Shown: positions 1-10,284 of the stretch, one piece after another
Numbering within the stretch: position 1 is the first letter of the stretch
How the letters are laid out: each line of letters opens with the position of its first letter
From: Skeletonema tropicum
Taxonomy: Eukaryota > Bacillariophyta > Thalassiosirophyceae > Thalassiosirales > Thalassiosiraceae
DNA length: 64,000 bases
Assembly: GCA_037178625.1 (NCBI GenBank)
Contig: JAWZXG010000024.1
Span: 186,001 to 250,000, forward strand
Reading direction: 5' to 3'
Notes under the pieces: generated by a model
What the model saw: only the letters and a program-made list of their open reading frames with translations
Database searches by the model: none
Told to the model about the DNA's origin: nothing
Position numbers and translations under genes: made by a program

Positions 1-51
1 AGTTATATTGTGGCAAAGTCTCAATCGCAGATTCACAATGCATAATTAATT

Positions 52-725
52 TAGCGTAATGGAATTTCAAAAGGGTGAAATTTCACTACTGCAACTTTCG
101 TGAAATTTACAGGGTGAAAGTTGCACCAATTTTGGCCAACAATGAAATTTCACAAAAATTCTGGCGCGAACGGATGGTACTGAACCAACACGTAGCACAA
201 AAATAACCTAAGACCCTTCATTCCACCAACCACCAAACCCCAAAGAACACCACGCACCATCCAGATGATGAGTTTGTCAACTCAGCGGAGAGTAACTCTT
301 CACCAAAATGCTGGCGACTAACAATGCAGTATTACTTATGCAGGATCATCTGACTTCTATCGATTGGTTGCTAAGCCTCTAATGTCTATGGGAACTGTCG
401 GATCGATGGATTGTGAGCGTAGGGCCAAACCTCTGAAGAACAGCATTCTTGTGAAGGATAGGAATAGGATGAAGGATCCAACTGGTGTTGCACTTCTTCG
501 AGGGAAGGAAAACCTCCGTCATATCATGGATGCGAAGAAGATGCTTGGAAAGAAGCTTGCTGACAGTCTCTCTTAGAGTGATGTGTTGACTGCAGAGTGC
601 AAAGTATTACGACTATCTCAGGATAAGCTAGAGTGAAATTTAATCCCTTGAAATTTCTGAAATTTCTGAAATTTCAACCTGCAATTTTCAACCCCCTCCA
701 AAAATGGTGAAATTCCATTACGCTA
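52..725 (+). mobile_element. hAT-type non-autonomous element (MITE), copy 1
   Basis: The element starts TAGCGTAATGGAATTTCA and ends with the inverted complement. It is flanked by an 8-bp target duplication, aattaatt, at 44-51 and 726-733. The duplicated locus near 41330 keeps the uninterrupted empty site, which proves insertion. An 8-bp duplication and TAG-type ends fit the hAT superfamily (compare the TAGGG end of Ac). The interior keeps the 3' end of a transposase gene. Related copies lie at 59553-60178 (inverted) and from 63480. Confidence 0.93.
364..576 (+). pseudogene. hAT transposase C-terminal remnant
   Basis: About 70 codons inside the MITE read like the C-terminal dimerisation region of hAT transposases. 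There is a Ser-x-Asp-x-Glu-Arg motif, then a Pro-Leu-Lys stretch, then Arg-Asn-Arg-Met about 17 residues later, followed by a helical Leu-rich tail with Glu-Asn-Leu. This is the usual spacing of the ER...RNRL pattern. The catalytic RNase H-like part and the zinc finger are absent, so the element cannot move itself. The same tail occurs on the minus strand at 59702-59872. Assignment rests on motif spacing, not a database match. Confidence 0.7.
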
Positions 726-932
726 AATTAATTCTTTCCCCTCGTTTCGCTGGAACGTCGCTTATGGACTTAATCAAACTCAATCCTTCGCACTTTGCAG
801 GCTAGGCAGATGCATCAGAAGCATCCTTTCATTCAACTTCAGATGATGACGTACATGTACTTACATACCCTATCATGTCATTGCTCCGACACTAACACCT
901 ACTGAAACAAACCATATTTAACCTACTCAACC

Positions 933-2678
933 ATGACCATGGTTATTAAGACACTAGCACTCCTCCTCACCTTCACCGCCTGCACCTGGATTAGCTTGTG
1001 CCACGGCTTTCGCGTACCACGATCTTTGAATGGATTGACATCCAAAAGTCACTTATTATTATTACATCATCCTGTTCTTTCCTATCAAGATCAAGCGAGT
1101 GCTACTTCAGACAAATTACACGGAGAGAAAGTTGATGAGAAGATCTCATTCACCGACATTTATTGTATGAACGCTCAAGATCTATTTGATATGTTTGACA
1201 CTGATTCTGATTCATCTCGTACACTTGACATTGATGAATTGCAGAACCTTGCCTCGAAGTTGTTTCCTGAGTCAACATGGAAGGAGAAGGATCATGTGAT
1301 TGAGTTGTTGCTGGATATGGATATGAATCAGAATGAGCTCAAATGCAAATGTGGTTGACTTTCCTTCCTTTTCTAAATGGCTACGCTATCAGGTAAGCAC
1401 ATGCAAATGCATTCCTATGACTTTGTCTGTTATATCATATCCTTTCTTCTGTGTAGACGAACACACTTTCTCATATTACTCACTTTTTTCTGATATCGCT
1501 CATGTGCACCAATCTTCAGAAGCAATCCTCTAGTCCCCATCATCGTCTTCATCGTGTTATTACAAGTGACAAGGCTATGGAGATAGAAGAACTTATCAAG
1601 GACGGATTGTCAATTACCAAAGAAGACATGTCATATGAGGCCATCCAGAACATCATTGATGTGTCTAGGCCCTACTATGCACTTACAAATGAATGTGAAG
1701 TCAAGGTAGATGGCAAGTCAATCGGTTTTGTTGCTGAAGTAAACCAGGAAATGCCATTCCCCTACGAAGGTGGCCAGATGGGATTCAGTGAAACTGCACG
1801 TCATATGGCCATCGCTGGATCCATTGCTGCTGCACTAGCCAACCCTAAGAAAGGAAAGCATTACTATCTTGCTTTGAATGGATTCATGCGGAGCAATGAA
1901 ATGCTACCAACGGCGATTCATGATGAAGTCGACAAGCTCATTCCATACACACGTGGAAAGGCTAGAATCTTCACCTACTGCAATAGTTCTCACAAGAAAG
2001 ATGCTACTTCTGAAATCTTTTTAGTTTCAAATGGCAAAGATAGAAATGTCACTCGTCTCCAAGTGTCTTATAAAGTCTTTCCACAAGCTCTCTTCAGTCG
2101 CTTCTTTCCACAAGTTGAAGGAATTGACCAATCCATGCTGGGACCATGGGACCCTACCAAGCATAAGAATCCATACATGGATCCTATCGATATGGCCATA
2201 TCTGATACCAAAATTCTTGACTCCAGCACCATTATCTACAATACAAAGATTCCCTGTGTCTGTCCTTCCATGTGCTTTGGACATTTTGACATGTCTCCAT
2301 GCTTGCCAGTTGCATTCCTGATTGGTCATCTGATTGATGCAGGAATGCAATCTATTGCTCTCCTTTGGAAGAGAAATGGAATCAAGCCATCACCCCTGGT
2401 TGCAACGTTTTGTTCTCTAGATGTTTAAAATTTCTGTTATATTATCAACCTCTCTCGTACTAGCTGGGACACATGGTCTACTCGTTGATGGACAGACTAC
2501 ACGTATCAGCGAAGGACTCTACGAGTTTACCTTTGATACATATGCTGATAATGGTGACACAAAGAGTATTGGGAAAGGTGACAAAGTGGCCTACCTGAAA
2601 TTAATGTTTACTGAAGAGAGCCAATCTCAAGCATCAGCCAGCTCCGTTCAAGCCCCGCCGATGCCACCGCCACTTTAA
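933..2678 (+). CDS. EF-hand plus hotdog-like protein, copy 1 (frames interrupted)
   Basis: The first exon (ATG at 933) encodes a hydrophobic N-terminus resembling a signal peptide (residues 1-25), then an EF-hand loop around residue 88 (Asp-x-Asp-x-Ser...Leu-Asp-x-x-Glu). A second EF-hand appears to switch frame between 1333 and 1358. A GT-AG intron of 127 nt at 1393-1519 (phase 0) joins Trp-Leu-Arg-Tyr-Gln to the long reading frame that ends at 2428. That part has two hotdog-like signatures: Glu-x-x-Arg-His-Met-Ala-Ile-Ala-Gly, and Gly-His-Phe-Asp...Pro-Cys-Leu-Pro-Val-Ala. Double hotdog proteins include thioesterases and acyl dehydratases, so a lipid role is possible but not shown. A second frame break at 2399-2428 leads into codons ending at 2678. 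Both breaks occur in copy 2 as well, so they predate the duplication or reflect unusual splicing. Confidence 0.6.
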
Positions 2679-3233
2679 TCTGGGCTGTTTGAGGCGCCAC
2701 AGCTTGAAGTGTGATGTAGGAAATTCTACTTTCACTTTGTTTGGGTTGTCACTCCTCATCCTCACTGACGAGAGCCAGTGTGGATATAATAAATAAATAC
2801 GAAGATAATCAATAATCAGATTGGATATCTATATGCGGCTCCAATCAGCTCCTTAATAATCCAAATGATAACCATCAATCAGTACAGGATCATTTCTGAA
2901 AGATACTCTAGCCCTGCTCTCTATGCCTGCGCGGCTTTGTCTCACTAACACCAACTACTAGTCCATGTGCAAGAGGCAAAAGGGGCTATCAACGTCGGAA
3001 TGAGTATGTCAGCCCCTACACGTGAAGAGAGCAAAAAGGAATCAGGAATCTCCGAAAGTAGAAAGCATCACTTCAAATCTCACGCCATCCATCGCTTCCT
3101 CGACCTTGATGCCATGCTTTCCTTGACTACATAATATATGTAGTAAGACATCTCTATAGCATGTCGTTAACAACGCTCTACTGGTAGTTCAGACCAGGCC
3201 CTACTATCTTGTTATCAAAGGCTTTCCTCAAAG
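2679..3233. other. Intergenic stretch between the EF-hand/hotdog and SET genes
   Basis: No coding region is visible. This is the 3' flank of one gene and the 5' flank of the next on the same strand. It appears almost identical in the duplicated copy at 43278-43832, so it should carry the SET-gene promoter in both. No TATA box or known regulatory motif stands out. Confidence 0.5.
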
Positions 3234-5507
3234 ATGAGTGAAGCATCAGCACCAGAAGATCTCCCACCTGCACAGCTCAAGTACCAACATTGGCTCCAAT
3301 CCAAACAAGTGGAAGTAGCATCTGATCTTGTAACAACGTCGAATGATACAAGCCTCGTTGTAGCTGGATGGGGATGTGTGGCCAAATCGGACATTACGGA
3401 GGGGACGGTGCTGTTTTCGATTCCGAGAGAGGCTTGCTTTGGTGCTGCTGCTGCGACTGAAACTGAAGATGATGACGACGATGATGTTGACGATCCTACT
3501 ACACGTGATACACAAATGGACATGGCCATCTCCATCCTTCAACAAAAGAATCGGCAACATCTTAACGACAACAACAACAGCACGAACGAATCAAGCAAAG
3601 AAGAAGAAAAAGAGGAAGATTGGTCACCCTTTCTCAACTTACTCACTCCACCACCAGCCGGTCTTCCTTGGATGTGGGCACCAGAATTCCGTCAGGCCAT
3701 GTTACAAGGAACAGAATTGGAATGTGTGGTAGAGAACAAGGTTCAACGGATCCGTATGGAGTATGAAGAGATTGTGACGCAGAAGGAGCGGTATGGTCTA
3801 CCTTCGATTACATATCAAGAGTATGTGAATGCATGTGCAATTGTTGCAAGGTGAGTGAGAGTGAAATGGCGAAGGCGATAATTGTTCTTTTTGATCCAGT
3901 GCATATAGTGCTGGGCAACAGAACAAGAATCGATAGGTTGGGTAGGAGAGTCCATTTACGAGATTTGTTGCCTCTAGAGTAGCATGTCTTCATCATGAGT
4001 TCATCTCACACATTCTTTCTCGATGTACGCATCTACATTCAATTTCAACAGCCATACCAATCCATGGTTCGGAGTATCTATTGTACCTTTCAACACAACA
4101 CTAAACTGGGATAAAGAGCCAAATGTTGAGTTTGATATCGAGGAGGAAGAGAAGGAGGACAACCATCACCCAGACAATAACAATAGCGAGACATCATGCC
4201 AGCGCATCGTCGGACGTGCTACTTGCAACATTAAGAAAGGAGATGAACTATTCCAAGCCTATGGAACATCAGTTGCGGACTTGGTTTACCGGTACGGCTT
4301 CTCGCCGTCAACATTGGAACATTGCGACGACGGTATGGACGGAGACGTGGTCTCAATTGACGTGACAGATATCCTGTCCATTGTTCAGGAGACAAAGAAG
4401 GGTAAAAATACACATAGCATAAACTCAGAAAGATTAAACCTCAAAACGAGGCGACAGATGGGGAGCGAAGAAGGTGACAGTCAATTCGCTTCAATAACTA
4501 ACATTTCTCAACTCTCGTCAAGACTTGAAGCTTTGAAACTGTCAGGAGCATTGGACGAGTCTCCATGGGATGGCTTGGATGGCCATTTGACTGCTGAGAT
4601 TGCAAGACCGGCCCAGCCTCTTTTGAGATGGCTTCGTGCCTCAAGTCAAGGCAAGAATCGCCCCAAAAGAGGTAGAGAGAACAGAACTTTTCCCAAGAGC
4701 GCGGAAGATATACTTAATTACGATGACGGAGGTCTGAGCAAGCTTGTCGGGATATTCGTAGTGCTCTTGGCAGACGATGCTGCTTGGGAGCGTGCTTCCA
4801 ATGCGCTGCAAAAACTCGACAATGATCATGAAGAGAACAGAAGATTCGATGAGCGTGAAGCTGAAGATGATGAATGCAGCGATGCTAGTGCTGAATCCAG
4901 GAAAGACGATATCACTGCATCCATCATTTTATCTGCAGTATTTTCCCTTTCTCCAAAACAGACGGAGTCATTGTTCCAAGTGGCTTTGCATGCGGGTGCT
5001 GGCGGAAATGATCCCTGGTGGGCCTTGCTCGATGAAATTGCTATGTGTGATGTCAGTAGCGAACAGAAGGCGAAGAAGAGAAAGATATTGCAAGAGCAAG
5101 AGGAGGAAAACGAGAAAGATGCTCTCAATACAAATAACACTTGCACGAGTAGCATCAGCATTTCACCGACCTCCTTCTCTCGGCGTCTTCAGTTGAGAGC
5201 TGCATTCGAAGCAGCAATGACAACGCTTCTTATTAGAAGAGCAAAGAATATCGAAGGAGAATCGTCATGCAAGGACATTCTTGCACACCTTGAAGCTGAA
5301 GCAACTAATGCAACTGTAGGATTGAGTGACAGCTCCCCATCTGCCGAGAGAGATAGAGAATATGAGCATAACAAAGGAAGCCTCGACTTTAATACAGCTG
5401 CAAAAGAGAAAATGGAGGCCTACAAGATAATCAACATCCTTCGCGGTGTAGAGAAATTGATTCTCGATGAAGCCATAGAGATATTAGAGATATCTGCAGC
5501 GGAATGA
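3234..5507 (+). CDS. SET-domain protein methyltransferase (SETD6/Rubisco LSMT-like), copy 1
   Basis: Two exons, 3234-3850 and 4052-5507, are joined by a 201-nt GT-AG intron (phase 2), giving about 690 residues. The N-terminal half has Gly-Trp-Gly-Cys-Val-Ala, an acidic insert (Asp run near residues 82-88) and a Lys/Glu-rich linker. Exon 2 carries the split SET core: a Val-Pro-Phe...Leu-Asn segment followed by Glu-Pro-Asn-Val-Glu-Phe, then Lys-Gly-Asp-Glu-Leu, Tyr-Gly, and Tyr-Arg-Tyr-Gly-Phe. This order is typical of non-histone lysine methyltransferases of the Rubisco LSMT/SETD3/SETD6 type, which use S-adenosylmethionine. The long acidic C-terminus is probably the substrate-binding region. 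Target unknown. A near-identical copy is at 43833-46112. Confidence 0.85.
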
Positions 5508-5812
5508 TGTTGGAGGACAGAAGCCGAAAGCTCATACTAATAATAGTTATTGTAGGAATGAGTTTAGGATAGGCTGCCATAACTCGTCTATTCTGATGAT
5601 GTAATTATTTCCCTCTCTCACTATTTCTTATGGTTCTCTTTTCTTCACATACATATACAGTATAGCGTAGTCATACATGAGCTACACACTTCACCTATAT
5701 TTCAACCTCCTCTCAAAAGTAATTCAATACTTAAAGGCAATCCTTTCGTCTGCCGCTGCTGGATAGGAGAATGGCTGTAGCTATTATCGCGTGACCTAAT
5801 CACAAGCAGGAC

Positions 5813-6601
5813 ATGCCAAGTGGGAATGCCACTTGCATTTGGACCAGATTCGCCATTTATAAAAAGAAAACTCTATGGATGGGAATACCAGGAGTGATCT
5901 CTTTGATGGAAGAGGAATGTGGACGTCTCTCTATCTTGGATGGGCAGCATCGTGTGGGCATGATGGCTTTATTGTCGGAAGAACAGCGCAAGATTGCTGA
6001 AAAGAAACCAAAAGTTAATGGTGAAAATGGAAAGCAATCTACCAACGAAGGCGAAGAAGTCAATCCATTGGCACAACTTGATCTAGAAAATATTCTTGTG
6101 GAAGTGTTTTTGCCACAGCAAAAGAACAACAATACTGACTCTGTCCTCACTGACTCAAAGAAGCAGCAACCAACAGCCGAGGAACAAGATGACAAGGCCA
6201 TCATATTTACAGAAATCAACAAGGCAGAACCAATCAAGTTGCTGGATCTTCCTGGAGTTACCAACAAAAAGACACGAGATGTTATTGACTATGCAGCAAA
6301 CCATTTCTACAATGCCTTTCCTGAGATGTTTTCACCCAGTCAGAAATGTCGTGCACCTCACTTAAATCTTGACAATTTGAGAGATGCACTGTTTGCTTCA
6401 GAAGTCATCAAAAGGGAGAAGGTTGGGAGTGGTGGAGAGCTGGTGAAGTGGATGGGAAAGAAGAATGATGAATTGAGAGAAGTCTATACCAGTGGTGATG
6501 GATTGGATGGTGGAGGGAAGAAAGTTAGTCAAAATGCACTGAAGAAAGCAAAGAAGCATGATTTTTACTTGGGACTGGAATCTACTTGGCTGTACAAATA
6601 A
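5813..6601 (+). CDS. DGQHR-domain protein, probably 5'-truncated or chimeric
   Basis: The ORF of 262 residues has the Asp-Gly-Gln-His-Arg motif at residues 43-47, preceded by Leu-Ser-Ile-Leu, then a Glu-Ile-Asn motif near residue 134 followed by Leu-Leu-Asp-Leu-Pro. This is the layout of DGQHR/DndB-type domains, which are related to ParB-like folds; the family is best known in bacterial DNA phosphorothioation. The first ~13 codons lie inside the segmental duplication, and the same codons at the other copy (from 46418) run into unrelated sequence. The ORF therefore starts in duplicated DNA and crosses the breakpoint at 5851. An internal Met at residue 23 is an alternative start. The gene has probably lost its original 5' end. 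Molecular function in this organism is unknown. Confidence 0.6.
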   Translation: MPSGNATCIWTRFAIYKKKTLWMGIPGVISLMEEECGRLSILDGQHRVGMMALLSEEQRKIAEKKPKVNGENGKQSTNEGEEVNPLAQLDLENILVEVFLPQQKNNNTDSVLTDSKKQQPTAEEQDDKAIIFTEINKAEPIKLLDLPGVTNKKTRDVIDYAANHFYNAFPEMFSPSQKCRAPHLNLDNLRDALFASEVIKREKVGSGGELVKWMGKKNDELREVYTSGDGLDGGGKKVSQNALKKAKKHDFYLGLESTWLYK

Positions 6602-6682
6602 AGAAAAGAAGGATGTTGTGAAATACAAACTAAATCAAAATGCTTAAAATCGAAGTTGCATGTACGTGACCTAGTGTGTTCT

Positions 6683-7099
6683 TCAGTCTATAAAACCAGC
6701 TTTCAAACAGAATGAAATCAACTCATCCAGCTTTCGATATATTCTCATACTCTGTCCCTGTTTCGACACTCTCACCACCTCCAGCCACTGCTCCTTCATG
6801 ACCGACGCAGATTTACGCTTCCCAGTTTTGAGTGAAGAAAGAAACCTCCCCACATCCGAATCTAAACTTCCGTCGAAGGCGAGATACTCTTTGCCAAGGT
6901 CAGTTAAACCATATCCGAAAGGATTGTATCCAGATGGAAAGGGATTGAGCGCTGCTGCTGCCCCGCCTCGAGGTGTTAACAAGGTACTATCTACATGAGT
7001 GCATGTTGTTGTTGCATCGCATTTAAATCCTTTGACATGCACGTCTTGTAGAGAAAAAATCGCAACAACGAATAACCACCAAACCATCAACTTGCACAT
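6683..7099 (-). CDS. Small secreted or organelle-targeted conserved-looking protein
   Basis: Single-exon gene of 138 residues with a clear hydrophobic signal segment (residues 4-20) followed by Gly-Phe at the likely cleavage site. In diatoms a Phe after the signal peptide can mark plastid import, so plastid targeting is possible. A Thr-Pro-Arg-Gly-Gly-Ala-rich stretch follows, then a compact Tyr/Gly/Asp-rich region and a basic C-terminal half (Lys-rich, ending Lys-Ala-Gly-Phe-Ile-Asp). I do not recognise a named family. Its ATG lies only 7 bp from the start of the LINE-associated duplication at 7106, so the native upstream region was retained but displaced from nothing on this side. Confidence 0.6.
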   Translation of the reverse strand: MCKLMVWWLFVVAIFSLQDVHVKGFKCDATTTCTHVDSTLLTPRGGAAAALNPFPSGYNPFGYGLTDLGKEYLAFDGSLDSDVGRFLSSLKTGKRKSASVMKEQWLEVVRVSKQGQSMRIYRKLDELISFCLKAGFID

Positions 7100-7493
7100 A
7101 ATTATAGATCTCTTTTTGAAAACTGAAGGTAGGTGCTCTATTGTTGCCTCCTACAAAATAGACTCCACGCCTCTACCTCTGCCTTTGCCTCTTACTTGAA
7201 CTCTTGCCGCCGCCTTTGCCTCTAGCCTCAACAATGAAGAGAACGATATTCACAAAAGCAAGTTGTTGAAAGATTGTACGATATCGCGGTAAGTTGTTGT
7301 TAAATGCTGATTTGTACCCCCCAACTCAGCCAGTATCCTCCCTAAAATCTCAGCATAGAAATACCCCCCTCATTCATTGCTATGTTATTACCTCATGAAG
7401 CTAAGCTTTTACTCCCGCCCATGGATCCCAGTCTACATAGTCTAAAATCTTCCCCAAAGGTATGCATCAGATCCAAAGATCAAGCAGCTCCGC

Positions 7494-7570
7494 CACAATT
7501 ACAAGCCACAAGCGCAGCGCGCCACAAGCAGCCACAAGCCACAAGCCATAAGCCACAAGCCACAAGCCAA
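7494..7570 (+). repeat. CCACAAG heptamer tandem repeat
   Basis: Imperfect tandem copies of ccacaag or gccacaa occur here, about 200 bp upstream of the MYND gene, and again at 17361-17437 in the right copy. They lie in the presumed 5' flank or leader. Function unknown; simple replication slippage is enough to explain it. Confidence 0.8.
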
Positions 7571-7769
7571 AACATAGATACAAGCTGCCACAAGACAACG
7601 CAAAAGCTGGAGGCAAGAGGCAAGAGCGAGGCAAGCCAACACCATAACCGCAGATTATTTGTGCAGTAGCAGTAGAGAGTAGAGACAGAGACGCTCGTAG
7701 CCCCGTAGCCGCTCCCCTCCCACGCACCTCAACCATATCGTGTTGTAGCTGGTACAGAGACAAATCATC

Positions 7770-9143
7770 ATGTCGCCGCCACACGATCTCATCATCCTCA
7801 TAACACTCGTCCTCGACGAGCACTCCGCCCAAAACAACACACTCAATCCACCAGTCTACCGCAAAATCAAAGTCTCCTCCGCCATCAACCTCGAATTACT
7901 ACACGACAAAGTCATCGCCCCCGTAATGGGATGGTGTCGCAACTACCACACGTACTATTTCCGAACAGCCAATGATGTGTACTATACACAAAAAGATACC
8001 GATGCAGCAGATGCTCGCTCGTGGCTTTCTCCATCTTTGTTACCAACCGATCCATATGCCGGGCCCAAGCGTGGGTTAAAGCCAGAAAGTGCAACATTGG
8101 GAGATTTACTCAAAGAAGTGGGTGATTATTGTTTTTACAATTATGATTTGGGAGATGGATGGATCCATCGTCTTTCGGTGGAGAACGTTTTATCGGCGGA
8201 TGAATCAGATGGAGCGGTTGTTTTGATGGAGGGTGCGATGCGTTGTCCACCTGAAGATGGGGAAGGGTGCGTCACATATCAGGAAGATATACTTGATTTA
8301 TACTGTGAGCAAAAGAAGAATCCACACAATGTAGAGAACGCAAGGGAGCTGGCAGAAGCATGTTTCAAACATAAAGGTGGATTAAATGTCAATGGATCAT
8401 TTCGTCCAGGAGAGTTTAACTTGTTGGAGAGAAAGTTGGCATTGGCTGAAGCACTCGGATCTCGCAACTCGACACGTAATTCGGTAAAGACCTTTGCCTT
8501 TCCCATTGGTAATGCGTTTGAACAAGCGATGATTGGGCAAATTTCGGTGGTGACTAAAAAGCAAGACGATAGGTTCGATCACATGGGTGGATTCATGTCT
8601 TTTCACGAGACCTTGAATGTGAAGCCTGATCCACGTGATGCAACTCTCTGTAATCAATGTGGTAATCCGAATGACCTCAAAGCTTGCGCCAGATGTCACA
8701 GTGCATTCTACTGCTCGAGGGAGTGCCAAGCACTGAATTGGAAGGCAGGCCACAAAAAGAAATGCAAGAAGGAGTTGGCTGCATATGAGAAATATCAGGG
8801 TGAACTGAAACGAGACAAGCCGGATCCAAATCGTTTTGGTATTAGCGGTAAAACTATTTTTCAAAAAAGGTGCAATCCTGGTAAATTGAGATTCAAAGTT
8901 GGAGATAAAGTTGAATGCATGATTGGGCCAGAGCAATGGGGCACAGGCCGTATTGTCCGATGCCTTTATAGGGAAGACGACTGGCCGAAGTCAAAAGAAT
9001 CTGCACCGTATCAAATCAAACTTGATCGAAAGACTGCTGATCGTGTTGGTATTCCACCGCAGTATGCACTTATCTATTCAGATTGGGACGACGATATCAA
9101 GGTTAGGAAACTTCCTGACGCTGGTATGGAATATGTCGACTAA
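7770..9143 (+). CDS. pRiA4b ORF-3-like domain / MYND zinc finger fusion protein, copy 1
   Basis: 457 residues, single exon, good ATG context. The N-terminal ~240 residues match the pattern of the plasmid pRiA4b ORF-3-like domain: Tyr-Asp-Leu-Gly-Asp-Gly-Trp-x-His-Arg near residues 124-134 and Cys-Pro-Pro-Glu-Asp-Gly near 159-164. That domain is best known from bacterial plasmids and insertion sequences. Residues ~293-331 form a MYND zinc finger (Cys-x2-Cys...Cys-x2-Cys...Tyr-Cys-x3-Cys...His-x3-Cys), usually a protein-binding module. The C-terminus (~370-457) has a small basic/aromatic domain (Val-Gly-Asp-Lys-Val-Glu-Cys; Trp-Gly-Thr-Gly-x-Ile) resembling a chromatin-type SH3-like barrel. The protein encoded by the second copy at 17637-19010 is identical or nearly so. 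Role unknown. Confidence 0.8.
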   Translation: MSPPHDLIILITLVLDEHSAQNNTLNPPVYRKIKVSSAINLELLHDKVIAPVMGWCRNYHTYYFRTANDVYYTQKDTDAADARSWLSPSLLPTDPYAGPKRGLKPESATLGDLLKEVGDYCFYNYDLGDGWIHRLSVENVLSADESDGAVVLMEGAMRCPPEDGEGCVTYQEDILDLYCEQKKNPHNVENARELAEACFKHKGGLNVNGSFRPGEFNLLERKLALAEALGSRNSTRNSVKTFAFPIGNAFEQAMIGQISVVTKKQDDRFDHMGGFMSFHETLNVKPDPRDATLCNQCGNPNDLKACARCHSAFYCSRECQALNWKAGHKKKCKKELAAYEKYQGELKRDKPDPNRFGISGKTIFQKRCNPGKLRFKVGDKVECMIGPEQWGTGRIVRCLYREDDWPKSKESAPYQIKLDRKTADRVGIPPQYALIYSDWDDDIKVRKLPDAGMEYVD

Positions 9144-9812
9144 TGAGGGGATTTGAGATGGAGATGTCTAAATCATTTGAGTAGTTACTGCAGGGTAGAG
9201 GGAAGGTTAGGGGTAGATCACCTCAGGCCTAAAAAGTTAAATATTATTTTATTCTCATATGTTACGTCATGAGAGGTATTATGGCAGGCGACGAATAGCA
9301 AGATACCATGGTTAGAGCATTTTTGGTCTTGTGAGATCTGATGATGGATGGCGCCATTTTTCCAAAATAGGTTGTGTCACTGTCCAGTACCGTATTCTTG
9401 ATTTTCTTGTAATTGTATCTGTTGATATCTTCGACCATGGTGGTGCTATGAACATAATTCCTCCTATATATCTCTTCTTCTAATACTCTTCGGTATGCAT
9501 ATTTGCTTGGCCGAAGTTTTGGGGCGCCATAAAAATCTCAGAAATTTATGAAATGCCCCCCTACTAAAGTGTGGTCACATGGTGGCCATCAGCGTGATTG
9601 GCATATCTCGACCGCGTACTCATACTCAATCCAAATCATTTCGGTCAACTCTGTAGATAGCCACTCTAAAGTATGCTCTTGCCTGCCTCTTGCCTCTAAG
9701 TAGTATCTTGCCACATCATGTTGCTTGCAAATCGATCTCAAATCTTCGCGATCAAGACACGTATCTGAATCTTATCGTCTGTCATCGCCTCCATGTCGGT
9801 AATCCCTTAAAG
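9144..9812. other. 3' flank with a dispersed repeat (9490-9800)
   Basis: No gene is visible. The part from about 9490 to 9790 is repeated at 19365-19657 (within the right flanking copy) and, more diverged, at 38103-38410. All share aaaaatctcagaaatttatg and tactcatactcaatccaaat. It is therefore a dispersed repeat, possibly a terminal piece of an uncharacterised element. Confidence 0.75.
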
Positions 9813-10284
9813 CCGGCCAGCTTTGTATGCAGAAATACGTCGAATATGACAGATCGTATGCAGATATGACATACTATTTCCAAATCCTAGATCCAATCCC
9901 TCGCGTAAATCTGTCAAAATTCGAGTATTTGTACTTGTACTTTGGAAAAAGTATGTCAGAAAAAAGCGAGAATGCATACGAAAGCATCTCACACGAGGAT
10001 TGCGCTACAAAGCTAGGAAACACACATAAACTGATGAGCCCTACTATGGTAGATACCTCCTACTACTGCCCTTCGACGAACAGTACGGAGTACGGCCATC
10101 ACTTCTATCACATGCCATCCCTCCCCCGCTCATCAATATCTCCTCGTCACCCCCCTTCTGCATCTCTGCATCCTGCATAGAGCGGCGCAGCAGTGAAATA
10201 ATAAATAATCCCTGCGTCGACCATTGACACAAACAAACCCCCGCCGGCGACACTCTCCATCACCGCCGACCGCCGTCATCTGTA

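Larger units (their letters stand above)
1..5851 (+). repeat. Segmental duplication, copy 1 (partner 41288-46456)
   Basis: This segment is nearly identical to 41288-46456 and in the same orientation. It carries the EF-hand/hotdog-like gene and the SET gene with their flanks. The left end of homology lies at or beyond the window edge. The right end is at the bases agattc, after which the two loci diverge completely. Copy 1 is longer because it holds a 674-bp hAT-type MITE plus its 8-bp target duplication. Differences are sparse except in the SET intron, which is much more diverged. Seen directly by comparing the two stretches. Confidence 0.95.

Noticed and set aside
8397..8936. Long antisense ORF (179 codons) within the MYND gene
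   Set aside because: It is the shadow of a conserved coding frame; the same antisense frame is repeated at 18264-18803 only because the gene is duplicated.
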